In this document: positions 1 to 11,339 of the stretch, piece by piece
Numbering within the stretch: position 1 is the stretch's first letter
Layout of the letters: every line of letters starts with the position of its first letter
Source of the DNA: Beta vulgaris subsp. vulgaris
Lineage: Eukaryota; Streptophyta; Magnoliopsida; Caryophyllales; Amaranthaceae
Assembly (NCBI RefSeq): GCF_026745355.1
Contig: NC_079208.1
Coordinates: forward strand, 21,582,955-21,646,954
Length of the DNA stretch: 64,000 nt
Direction: 5' to 3'
The notes under the pieces: model-generated
What the model was told of the DNA's origin: nothing
The model's input: only the letters and a program-made list of their open reading frames with translations
Database searches by the model: none
Made by a program: the position numbers and the translations under genes

Positions 1-3000
1 TGAGTTAGCTTTCATTTACCCAAAATAGGTTTTAAAGCATGTGAAGTGACTTTTCTTGACTTTAATGGTTTTATATGTTGTATTTATAGTTATATAAGTC
101 ATAACATGTGGCTAAATACAAAAAACAAATTACATGGAACATGAAAAGCAAAAATCGGCCCGGAATGACCTTTACTTACCCAAAATGGGTTTCATCTTCC
201 CAAAATGGGTTTTTAAGTATATGAATGGCTTTTAGTTGACTCTAATTGTTGTATATACTGTTATTAGAGATAAATATATCCTAACATGTTGCTAAATGCG
301 TGAAACTAAGTACATGGAACATGAAAAGCAAAATTCGGCCCGAATTAGCTTTCATTTACCCAAAATGGGTTTCAAAGCATGTGAAGTGACTTTTCTTGAC
401 TCTAATGTTTTTATATGTTGTAGTTATAGTTATATAAGTCCTAAAATGACGCCAAATACAAAAAATCAAAGTACATGGAACATGAAAAGCAAAAAACGGC
501 CTGGAATGACCTTTACTTACCCAAAATGGGTTTCATCTTCCCAAAATGGGTTCTTAAGTATATGAACTGCTTGTAGTTGACTCTAATGGCTCTATATATT
601 GTTATTAGAGCTAAATATATCCTACAATGTTGCTAAATGCATGAAACTAAGTACATGGAACATGTAAAGCAAAATTTAGCCTGAATTAGCTTTCAGTTAC
701 CGAAAATGGGTTCCAAATCATATGCAGTCATTTTTCTTGTTTCTAATAGTTATATATGTCCTAAAATGTGGCTAAATACAAAAAAAAAAAAATACATGGA
801 ACATGATAACCAAAAAGAGGCCCGGAATGACCTTTACTTACCCAAAATGGTTTTTAACTATACGAATGGATTTTGGTTGAGTCAACTGCTTGTATATGTC
901 GTTATTAGAGCTAAATATGTCCTCACTTATTCCTAAATACGTGAAATTAGGTACATGGAACATAAAACCAAAAATCAACCCGAATTGGCTTTCATTTACC
1001 CAAAATGGGTTTCAAAGCATGTGAAGTGACTTTTTTTGACTCTTCTTGTTTTATATGTTTTATTTATAGTTATATATAAGTCCAAACATGTGGCTAATTA
1101 CAAAAAACAAAGTACATGGAACATGAAAAGCATAAATCGGCCCGGAATGACCTTTAATTACCCAAAATGGGTTTTTAAGTATATGAACGGCTTGTAGTTG
1201 ACTCTAATGGTTTTATATGTTGTTATCAGAGATAAATATGTATTAATATATTGCTAAATGCGTGAAACTAAGGACATGGAATATGAAAAGCGAAATTCGG
1301 CGCGAATTAGCTTTCATTTACCCAAAATGGGTTTCAAAGCATGTGAAGTGACTTTTCTGGACTCTAATAGTTTAATATGTTGAAGTTATATAAGTCCTAA
1401 CATGTGGCTAAATACAAAAAACAAAGTACATGGAACCTGAAAAGCAAAATTCGGGAAAGAATGACCTATACTTACAAAAAATGGGTTTCATCTTCCCAAA
1501 ATGGGTTTTTAACTATATGAATGGCTTTTAGTTCACTTTAATGGTTTTATGTGTTGTTATTAGAGCTAAATATGTCCTAACATGTTGCTATATGCGTTAA
1601 ACTAAGTACATGGAACAGGAAAAGAAAAAAAATCGGCCCAATTGGCTTTCATTTACCCAAAATGGGTTTGAAAGCATGTGAACTGATTTTTCTTGACTCT
1701 TGTGGGTTTATACATTTTAGTTATAGTCATTTAACTCCTATCATGTGGCTAAATGCAAAAAACAAAGAACATGTAACATGAAAAGCAAAAATCTGCCCGG
1801 AATGACCTTTAATTACCCAAAATGGGTTTTATCTTCCCAAAATGGGTTTTAAGTATATGAACAGGTTGTAATTTGACTCTAATGGTTTTATATGTTGTTA
1901 TTAGAGCTAAATATTTCTTAATATATTTCTAAAATCGTGAAACTAAGTACATGAAACATGAAAAGCAAAATTCGGCCCAGAATGACCTTTAATTACCCAA
2001 AATGGGTTTCATCTTCCCAAAATGGGTTTTTAAGTATATGAACGGCTTGTAGTTGACTCTAATGGTTTTATATGTTGTTATTAGAGCTAAATATGTCCTA
2101 AGATATTGCTAAATGCGTGAAACTAAGTACATGGAACATGAAAAGCCAAACTTGACCTGAATTAGCTTTCATTTACCCAATATAGGTTTTAAAGCATGTG
2201 AAGTGACTTTTCTTGACACTAATGGTTTTATATGTTGTATTTATAGTGATATAAGTCCTAACATGTGGCCAAATACAAAAAAAAAGTACATGGAACATGA
2301 AAAACAAAAATCGGCCCGGAATGACCTTTAATTACCCAAAATGGGTTTTTAAGTATATAAACAGCTTGTAGTTGATTCTAATGGTTTTATATGTTGTCAT
2401 TAGAGCTAAATATATCCTAAGATATTGCTAAATACGTGAAACTAAATACGTGGAACATGAAAAGCAAAATTCGGCTCGAATTAGTTTTCATTTACCCAAA
2501 ATGGGTTTCAAAGCATGTGAAGTGAATTTTCTTGACTCTTATGGTTTTATACATTTTAGTTATACTCATTTAACTCCTAACATGTGGCTAAATATAAAAA
2601 ATAAAGTACATAAAAAAGGCCCGGAATGACCTTTCCTTACCCAAAATAGGTTTGATCTTCCCAAAATGGGTTTTTAAGTATATGAATGGCTTTTAGTTGA
2701 CTCTAAAGGTTGTATATGTTGTAATTAGAGCTAAATATGACCTATCATGTTGCGAAATGCGTTAAACTAAGTACATGGAAATGAAAAACAAAAATCGGCC
2801 CAATTGCCTTTGATTCACCCAAAATGGGTTTCAAAGCATGTGAAGTGACTTTTCTTGACTCTAATGGTTTTATTTGCTGTTTTTGTAGTTATATATGTCC
2901 TAACATGTGGCTAAATACAAAAAAAAAGTACATGGAACATGAAAATCCAGAATCGGCCAAAAATGACCTTTAACTTGCCCAAATTGGGTTTCATCTTTCC

Positions 3001-4007
3001 AAAATGGGTTTTAAGTATATGAATGGCTTTTAGTTGACTCTAATGGTTTTATATGCTGTTATTAGAGCTATATATGTCGTAGCATGTTGCTAAATGCATT
3101 AAACTAAGTACATGGAACATGAAAAGGAAAAATCGGCCCGAATTAGCTTTCATTTATCCAAAATGGGTTTCAAAGCATGTGAAGTGACTTTTCTTGATTC
3201 TAATGGTTTTATATGTTTATTTTATTGTTATATATGTCTTAACAGGTGGCTAAATACAAAAAACAAAGTACATGGAACATGAAAATCAAGAATCGGCCAA
3301 AAATGACCTTAAACTTGCCTAAGATTGGTTTCATCTTCCCAAAATGGGTTTTAAGTATATGAAGGGCTTGTAGTTGACTCTAATGGTTTTATATGTTGTT
3401 ATTAGAGCTAAATATGTCCTAAGATATTGCTTAATGCGTGAAACTAAGTACATGGAACATGAAAAACAAAATTCGGCCCGAATTAGCTTTCATTTACCCA
3501 AAATGGGTTTCAAAGCATGTGAAGTGACTTTTCTTGACTCTTATGGTTTTATATGTTTTAGTTATAATTATATAAATCCTAACATGTTGCAAAATACAAA
3601 AAACAAAGTGCATGGAACATGAAAAGTAAAAATCGGTCCGGAATGACCTTTACTAACCCAAAATGGGTTTCATTTTCCCAAAATGGGTTTTTAAGTATAT
3701 GAACGGCTTATAGTTGACTCTAATGGTTTTATTTGTTGTTATTAGAGTTAAATATATCCTAAGATATTATTAAATACATGAAACTAAGTACATGGAAAAT
3801 GAAAAGCAAAATTACGCCCGAATTAGCTTTCATTTACCCAAAATGGGTTTTAAAGCATGTGAAGTGACTTCTCTTGACTCTAATGATTTTATATGTTGTG
3901 TTTATAGTTCTATAAGTCCTAACATGTTGCTAAATACAAAAACTAAAGTACATGGAACATGAAAAGAAAAAATCGGCCCGAAATGACCTTTTCTTTACCC
4001 AAAATCG
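1..4007. repeat. Satellite A array, first block (dimer about 340 bp)
   Basis: Tandem AT-rich repeat running from the window edge. The landmark TACATGGAACATGAAAAGC recurs at about 132, 311, 472, 652, 793, 952 and 1113, giving alternating steps of about 160 and 180 bp, hence a dimer of about 340 bp. The short subunit carries one ACCCAAAATGGGTTT motif followed by CAAAGCATGTGAAGTGAC. The long subunit carries two such motifs separated by CATCTTC and then TTAAGTATATGAA, so the size difference is mostly an internal duplication of about 20 bp. Some long subunits lack the second copy (for example near 1150 and 2330). Short ORFs in it are by-products of the repeat. Subunit length is nucleosome-like, as is common in plant centromeric or subtelomeric satellites; chromosomal position is inferred. 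Confidence 0.93.
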
Positions 4008-4012
4008 GTTTC

Positions 4013-5044
4013 TGATGGAGGTCCATCCATTGATCATCCACTTATGCATATGATAGCTACGACATTAAGGGATATTCTTAATTATTTCATTTCATGTGAT
4101 ACTTTTAGTGAGTCCTTAGTTAGCTTAGTTAATTAATCTTATATGATTAGCTGAGGTATCTATTGTTTTTATTGTTTTGTTATTAACATCATTAGGAGAG
4201 TCATGTAAGCTTTAATTAGTTGATGTTTGTTCGACTAGTTATAGAGGTTAGAGTTGTTGTTTGTTTTCCCTAAAGTCCGAAATAACTATGTAATAAACTA
4301 AGTAGTAAGTTGTAAGTTGTAACTAGCCTAAGTATGTGAAGCAATAGGCGCCTACACTCAAGGAAGTTAGCTAAAGCTGGCTAGCATGAACCTAGACACT
4401 TTGTGCTATGAACTTGGACGTATGAAGTTGGTTATGGAAGTTCCTACAAAAGTGCCGTGCACTTTCAAAAGCTGCATAACTTAGGCGCCACTTCAAACAG
4501 CCACAACAAACTCCTATTCTTATGGGAAGTTGAGAAGATCATGGAGAGGTTAATGAAGAGTGTGGCAACGACATTATGCACGTACTAAGCTCCATATTGC
4601 ACGTCCAAAGTGGTGTTTGAATCACTTAGGACATGATCTCCATGTATTATTTACTAGATTAATGGTACTTACCTAGTTGTTCTTTCTTTCAATTAAGAAA
4701 TAACTTGTATAGATATTGGAACAAATGGAATGAAATGGATATACGAGTTTATGAGAAAACGTGAGTTATTACCTTGCTTTGATTAATAGTTTCATTAATC
4801 TAAGTGCCTTTGCTAACTTAACTATTTTAGCTTGAGTTAAGTAGTGATCTTAGGAACCTTAAGTCTACTTAGTGGTGTATCTATACCTAAGTTGATTTGA
4901 GTTAAGCTAATATCTACTTATTTTCCTTTGTATGTTTTAACTTCTCATAGTCGAAGAATAACCAAGGCATAGTGCAAGCCACAATGCTATTTTCTGTTCG
5001 AATTATAAGTTGTATGATTCGAGTGTTACTCCAATTATATACCA
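4013..5044. mobile_element. Probable solo LTR inserted in satellite A
   Basis: A 1032-bp non-satellite segment splits a satellite monomer. It begins TGATGGAGG and ends TATACCA, and it is flanked on both sides by GTTTC (4008-4012 and 5045-5049). Removing the insert and one GTTTC restores a normal satellite monomer (CCCAAAATCGGTTTC followed by GTCTTCCC). TG...CA ends with a 5-bp duplication are the signature of LTR-retrotransposon integration. No coding region, primer site or second LTR is present, so a solo LTR left by LTR-LTR recombination fits best. The family and the orientation are not recognised. A small non-autonomous LTR element remains possible. Confidence 0.8.
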
Positions 5045-5049
5045 GTTTC

Positions 5050-7420
5050 GTCTTCCCAAAATGGGTTTTTAAGTATATGAATGGCTTTTAATTGACTCCA
5101 ATGGTTCTATATATTGTTATTGGAGCAAAATATGTCCTAACCTATTGCTAAATACATGAAATTAAGTACATGGAACATGAAAAGCAAAAATTGACCCGAA
5201 TTGGCTTTCATTTACCCAAAATGGGTTTCAAAGCATGTGAAGTGACTTTTCTTGACTCTAATGGTTTAATATGTTGTAGTTATAGTTATATAAGTCCTAA
5301 CATGTGGCTAAATACAAAAAAAAGTACATGGAACATGAAAAAAAAATTCGGCCCGGAATGACTTTTACTTACCCAAAATGGATTTCATCTTCCCAAAATG
5401 GGTTTTTGAGTATATGAATGGATTTTAGATGACTCTAATGGTTTTATATGTTTTTTTTAGAGCGAAATATGTCCTAGTATATTGCTAAATGCGTGAAACT
5501 AAGTACATGGAACATGAAAAGCAAATTTCGGCCAGAATTAGCTTTCATTTACCCAAAATGGGTTTCTAAGCATGTGAAGTGACTTTTCTTGACTCGTCTG
5601 GTTTTATATGTTGTATTTATAGTTATATATAAGTCCTAAAATTTGGCTAAATACAAAAAACAAAGTACATGGAACATGAAAAGCAAAAAATCAGACTGAA
5701 ATGACCTTCCCTTACCCAAAATGGATTTCATCTTCCCAAAATGGGTTTTTAAGTATATGAATGTCTTTTAGTTGCCTCTAATGGTTGTATATGTTCTTAT
5801 TAGAGCTAAATATGTCCTACCATATTGCTAAATGCGTGAAAATAAGTACATGGAACATGAAAGTAAAAATCGACCCGAGTTGGCTTTCATTTACCCAAAA
5901 TAGGTTTTAAAGCATGTGAAGTGACTTTTATTGACTCTAATGGTTTTATATGTTGTATTTATAGATATATAAATCATAACATGTGGCTAAATACAAAAAA
6001 AAGTACATGGGACATGAAAATAAAAAATCGGCCCGGAATGACCTTTACTTACCCAAAATAAGTTTCATCTTCACAAAATGGGTTTTTAAGTAGATATGAA
6101 CGGCTTGTAGTTGACTCTAATGGTTGTATATGCTGTTATTAGAGCTAATATTTCCGAAGATGTTGCTAAATGCGTGAAAATAAGTACATGGAATATGAAA
6201 AGCAAAATTCTGGCCGAATTAGCTTTCATTTACCCAAAATGGGTTTCAAAGCATATGAAGTAACGTTTCTTGACTCTAATGGTTTTATAAGTTTTATTTG
6301 TAGTTATATAACTCCTATAATATGGCTAAAGTCAAAAAACAAAGTACATGGAACATGAAATGAAAAAATCGGCACGGAATGACCTTTGCTTACCCAAAAT
6401 GGGTTTCATCTTCCCAAAATGGGTTTTTAAGTATATGCACGGCATGTAGTTGACTCTAATGGTTTTATATGTTGTTATTAGAGCTAAATATGTCCTAAGA
6501 TATTGCTGAATGCGTGAAACTATGTACATGGAACATGAAAAGCAACATTCGGCCCGAACTAGCTTTGATTTACCCAAAATGGGTTTCCAAGCATGTGAAG
6601 TGACTTTTCTTGACTCTTATGGTTTTATATGTTTTAATTATAGTTATATAACTCCTAAAATGTGGCTAAATACAAAAAACAAAGTACATGGAACATGAAA
6701 AGCAAAAATAGGCCCGGAATGACCTTTACTTACCCAAAATGGGTTTCATCTTCCCAAAATGGGTTTCTAAGTATATGAACGGCTTGTAGTTTACTCTAAT
6801 GGTTTTATATGTTGTTATTAGCGCTAAATATGTAATAAGATATTGCTAAATGTGTGAAACTAAGTACATGGAACATGAAAGCAAAATTCGGCTAGAATTA
6901 GCTTTCATTTACCCAAAATGGGTTTCAAAGCATGTGAAGTGACTTTTCTTGACTCTAATGGTTTTATATGTTGTATTTATAGTTATATAAGTCCTAACAT
7001 GTGGCTAAATACAAAAAACAAAGTACATCGAACATGAAAAGAAAAAATCGGCCCGGAATGACCTTTACTTACCCAAAATGGGTTTCATCTTCCGAAAATA
7101 AATTTCTAAGTATATGAATGGCTTTTAGTGGACTCGAATGGTTGTATATGTTGTTATTAGAGCTAAATATGTCCTAATATATTGCTAAATACGTGAAATT
7201 AAGTACATGGAACATGAAAAGCAAAAACCGTCCAGAATTGGCTTTCATTTACCCAAAATGGGTTTCAAAGCATGTGGAGTAACTTTTCTTGACTCTAATG
7301 GTTTAATATGTTTTAGTTATAATTATATAAGTCCTAACATGTGGCTAAATACAAAAAACAAAGTATATGGAACCTGAAAAGCAAAAATCGGGCCAGAATG
7401 ACCTTTACTTACCCAAAATG
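5050..7420. repeat. Satellite A array, second block
   Basis: This continues the same dimeric repeat in the same register and orientation after the solo LTR. It contains the TACATGGAACATGAAAAGC landmark and the paired CCCAAAATGGGTTT motifs. The array stops abruptly at about 7420 in the middle of a long subunit (after ACTTACCCAAAATG), where unrelated retrotransposon-derived sequence begins. Monomers of this block and the first block look equally divergent by eye. Confidence 0.92.
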
Positions 7421-7792
7421 TTATAGATGGTAACGCGACTGCTCCACCATTGATGATTGTCAAGGATACTAAACTAATCCATTTGGTTGGTGATTGTATC
7501 TTCCTTCTTAAACTTGATGAGTTAAATGCTTCTTTCATGGAGGTCTTTAATTTGATTCATTAAGTTCTCTCATTTTCATTGTTGTTCTTTTTTTCCTCGA
7601 ATAAGTTAGGAAATTAGAGTCCTTAAATCCATAGGAGTGTCTTGTTATTTTCCTTTGAGTTATTTCATTTCTACATGTATTTCATGTTAGTTGTGTCGAG
7701 TCGTATTGATTTAATCATGGTCCTTGTAAGCATGACGAATTATTAGCTTAAGCTGTAATGAAATAAGTTAAAAGAAGCTAAGGAAGCACGTC
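7421..7792 (+). pseudogene. Coding-like 3' fragment ahead of the large LTR
   Basis: Immediately after the satellite break an open frame runs for about 45 codons to a TAA at about 7560-7562. It contains PPLMIVKDTKLIHLVGD and ends with FMEVFNLIH. I do not recognise this protein. It is followed by about 230 bp of AT-rich UTR-like sequence and then by the purine-rich stretch AAAAGAAGCTAAGGAAG, just before the LTR start at 7793. The likely reading is the 3' end of the internal region of the retrotransposon whose 3' LTR is 7793-10134, with the purine-rich stretch as polypurine tract. The 5' part was lost at the satellite junction. A captured host-gene exon is the main alternative. Confidence 0.4.
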
Positions 7793-10134
7793 TGTAATAG
7801 CCCTAAGAAGCCCTAACTCAAAACCCTGATTATGTGCTAAAGCATGAGATCGTATTAAAGTAACTACAGAGCAGTCTAACTGTGTATTTCCTATGATATT
7901 ATGTTTTATTAGTTAACTTATATGTTTTACGTAAGTTAATTGACTACTTCATATAGAGTTATAGGATTTTAAGGTTCTAGGTGGAAGATAGTTACTTAAA
8001 CTATCAGTTATGCTAAGTTTCATTTGGTTGTAGTGCTTAAAGTAGATTAGAATACTCTCCAACACCATACGAGGGAAAAAGTAGGTAAGATCTACCATTC
8101 TTATTGGCTAAGAAGACTTTGGAAACCAATAGATAAGTTGAAAAGTCCTTGAGAGCCTTAAACATTAAGATTGTGAAAATCGTATAGAGATTGTTTTATC
8201 GGGTAACGATGACCTTCCAGTTAAAGAGCCTTTCGGGATTGAATCCGAGCTCAGAACCTAACCAAACTTTATATGACATGCTTAAGATGTCTAAAGGTTA
8301 AAATGGTCATTTAAGCCCAAGAATTACGTGGCTTAATAAGGTAAATTGCTTACATAGTAAAACCTGGCCAGCTGAAATTACAGCTCAGACCTATCCTCAA
8401 AGAAAGCTGCTTAGCAGCTACTCAAGTGTCGATCTATCAAAGCCCTTTGTATGCATGATAGCCAACACCAAAGGCTAACACCTCAAGCAAGAATCACCCA
8501 GAAACTCCAAGAAACCGACGTTGCCCAGATCACTTTTCCCTCCTCCTTGGGTACCGCCAGAACAGGCTATAAAAGGTTGTTCTGGGTTTTCGTCTCCTTT
8601 CTCATATTTTCTCCTCTTTGACACCCACTTTTCTCTACATAGAACTCTTCTAAACATCCATACAGAGTTGTACAAGCTTTGGTTCCAACCTTTAGACCAT
8701 AAAATCATATAGAATACCTTGTTCAAAGATCACATAAGTTGCTGTAAGTTCAACAGTTTACATCTCTTATATTTAAGTTTAGTTTTTCATATCTATAAGC
8801 TTGTTGAAACTAATCTTTAGCATTTTATACATTCAGGGGAAGCTGTAGGAGTAGTTAACCAAGTGGATTAAGGAATTTCGTGAGCTTTAAGCATCCTTAG
8901 TTAAGGTACACACTTAGTTTGGTTTAACCTAGAGATTTTTCCACTCTTATAGTTAAGTGATTGTTTCTTTCTTGTGTAAGCATGTTTATGAAATGAATTT
9001 ATGTATGATATGTGTATTATTATGTTATATTGAGTATATTACATAAGTATAACATGCTAAGGTTCATTAGAGATGTTTCAATTGACCTAAACAACACTTA
9101 TACACTAAGTCATTACGATTATGCTTCTAAATGGGATGTGCTTAGTACATGAACTTATATAGTAATTGATAATTGGTAATCTCTTGATGAAATAGATGGT
9201 GGAGTATTATTTAAGTCCCTAAGACATAATTGGTTAAGTTCTATCAAAGTTATTATGTTAAAAACTAGTTTTAAGTATGAAAACCCTAAATCTTCTCAAC
9301 TATCAAAGTAAGGGTAATTGAAAGGAGTTGATAAGAGTTATGAGTATTAAGGATGAGTTGATAATGATTTTGAGTATTGAGGTTTAAAGTATAAACCATT
9401 AAATATCTTATTTTATAAATATGAAAGTGAGGCATGAATAGGCACCCCGAGTTAGGGCGGGTAGTGTCCCTAGCTGTTGCCTTCCAGGAGGGGCTAATCC
9501 CTGGCGTTATAGGACATGTCCGGGTAAGTCTTGCAAGCATAACAATAAAAGGCTGGTGTGACGACCCTCACTAGTTTGGAGACAGCTGGTACTGCGTGGT
9601 ACCCCTCTCCACTGGCGTTCATGCCAAACGATTGATTTTGTGAAACCATAGTAACTAAGTTAAGGGTGATTATCTGTTATTATAACTATGTGTTAGTTTT
9701 CAAAATACACCTAAACTTGTATTTTCTATTATACAGTTGTACTCAGCTTTGCTGATTGTTTTGTCATTCTGTGGCCTGTCACTTAGTTTGATTTTGATGC
9801 AGGTTGGTACGAGGATATGTGATGAAGGTGTTTACTTTTGTAATAGACTTTCAATAATGTGAATTAAGTAATGACATCTATATACATATTTTACATAGTT
9901 AAGCAAGTGATAGACTACTGAACTTTAGTCAGTTTTTGGTGTATGTAACCAAGAGCTCTTATAGGACAGCTTTGTATGCATTAAGTAATGTATAAAGTAT
10001 GTTTTTGAGGTAATTCATATTCTCTTCCTTATAATTTGAGAATGTCATGGTAATAGTCCAAATCTTAGTTTGATAACGCTTCCGTTGTGATTAAACGATG
10101 TTGATTAAGATTAGTGGAGGTTTGGGCTGTTACA
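7793..10134 (+). mobile_element. Large LTR (about 2.3 kb), plus-strand copy
   Basis: This begins TGTAATAGCCC and ends GGGCTGTTACA, so the ends are near-perfect 11-bp inverted repeats. From about 8060 to 10134 it matches, in reverse, the two halves of the minus-strand LTR at 21008-30390. Shared landmarks are the TATA region near 8567, the block with GGCACCCCGAGTTAGGGCGGG near 9440, and the terminal GGGCTGTTACA. Flanking 5-mers differ (ACGTC left, GTTAA right), so it is probably the 3' LTR of a 5'-truncated element and not a simple solo LTR. It lacks the 39-bp minisatellite and the CAA-rich expansion seen in the other copy. Confidence 0.75.
8567..8574 (+). promoter_or_regulatory. TATA box of the large LTR
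   Basis: CTATAAAA lies in a conserved block (GGTACCGCCAGAACAGG just upstream) that is also found in the minus-strand copy near 29301-29310. This is the expected U3/R position for a retrotransposon promoter, leaving about 1.5 kb of R-U5 downstream. Confidence 0.55.
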
Positions 10135-10355
10135 GTTAACTTCATGGTTGCTAGTACGTGCACTCCTAACAGGACTATGAGAGTTTGTACGCCTATTGTC
10201 ACGCATGCCATGTTGCATCATGCGCATCAATTCATCCATGCGTGTGGTTAGGTCTTCAAGCTGCCTATCCTACGCAAGTTTTGGGCTTGCTCAAAGGTTA
10301 GCCCTCTAGGGACTCTCCCTTCTCCACCCTCTCTTCCACCTTGGTCGCTATCCAT
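10135..10355 (-). pseudogene. Ty3/gypsy gag N-terminal fragment
   Basis: Reading the minus strand from the ATG at 10355-10353, the frame opens MDSDQGGREGGEG and continues PRGLTFEQAQNLR. A frameshift near 10265 moves the reading to a frame that contains LTTRMDELMRMMQ, a charged helical stretch like the start of many plant Ty3/gypsy Gag proteins. The fragment is cut at 10135, exactly where the large plus-strand LTR ends. No capsid or zinc knuckle remains. The tRNA-Met primer site and LTR about 300 bp upstream support a retroelement origin. Confidence 0.55.
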
Positions 10356-10651
10356 GCTATAGCCAATCAAAATTTGGCTTGGACGAGCCAAAGCTTGGGC
10401 TCCAAGTAACGAAGAACAATGTGTTTTTTATTAAGTTCTTGGATGTTTTTGTGGATCTTGGATGTTTTTCTTGCACCACTTGACAACTAATTATGATGTC
10501 CTTTCATAAAACTTTGTGAAAATTCAAGAATCTTGAAAAAAAATATTTGATCTTTAAGTGTTTCTTCAAGATCAAACTACTCCCCCTTAGAGGAAAAAAC
10601 ATTTCGAGCAATAGGATGAATGCTCGAGTCCCTTCAATGGATGTCACCAAA
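10356..10651 (-). other. Leader between LTR and gag (minus strand)
   Basis: An untranslated leader of the truncated minus-strand element lies between its primer site and the gag ATG. It is AT-rich, with a CTTGGATGTTTTT-type duplication near 10435-10470. Nothing else is recognisable in it. Confidence 0.5.
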
Positions 10652-10664
10652 GCTCTTGATACCA
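10652..10664 (-). promoter_or_regulatory. Primer binding site, tRNA-Met type
   Basis: The minus strand reads TGGTATCAAGAGC, which is the initiator tRNA-Met primer site TGGTATCAGAGC with one extra A. It lies 2 bp inside the LTR that ends (on the minus strand) at 10667. Confidence 0.75.
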
Positions 10665-10666
10665 GA

Positions 10667-11266
10667 TGATGTATTTAATATACTAAAAGATTAGATAACA
10701 AGTGCGGAAGTTATGAATCTAAGTAACAATGTTCAAACCAATTAAAGAACCAAAGAATCGGATAATTCTTAGATTATTCAATGATAAAGGCATATCCACC
10801 ACAAGGAATAAATCCAAGGGTTTTGAATGTATAAAGGAAGCCACCAACAATCAAGAGAATTTGTATTAAACACTCAAGTTTAAAACTCATGAAAATCTTA
10901 TTAATCACTATATAAAAATTCGAACTACATAAACTCTATTTATACTAGTTTAAACATGCTAATCCTAGTAGGAAACAAATATACTAATCCTAGTAGGAAA
11001 CATAAATACGAACCCTAATAGGCTTGGGACAAATCCCTAAGTCCTATACTCTCTACACTCATTGAATCATGTAAAATCCATCGTTTTAAGAATGTAGGCA
11101 AAACCATGATTCCTAATACAAGTAGAATTAGGAAAGCAATAAATATATGAGTTCTAACAGAACTAGAACCCTCATGACATGTGCCAATCACACGTCACCT
11201 TGGTTGGTTAGCAAGCATGCTACCACCTTAGTAGTCATCCCCATGAAGAGTCATCCATGTACATCA
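10667..11266 (-). mobile_element. 5' LTR of the truncated minus-strand element
   Basis: This 600-bp segment starts TGATGTA and ends TACATCA on the plus strand, a perfect 7-bp terminal inverted repeat. It directly adjoins a primer binding site at 10652-10664, so it is the 5' LTR of an element transcribed leftward. The right flank is ATTGA; the other end of the element is lost, so no duplication can be checked. 11267-11339 is short unassigned sequence before satellite B. Confidence 0.7.
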
Positions 11267-11339
11267 ATTGAGCAAAGGTCTACTGACACATTCTTATATA
11301 CAAGAGCTAGTAAACTTGCATCAACTACTCCTATATCAG

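Noticed and set aside
296..7538. Short ORFs of 60-90 codons in satellite A (for example those containing FHLPKMGFKACEVTFLDS)
   Set aside because: They recur in every repeat unit, on both strands, with no start context or protein family; they reflect the periodic repeat.
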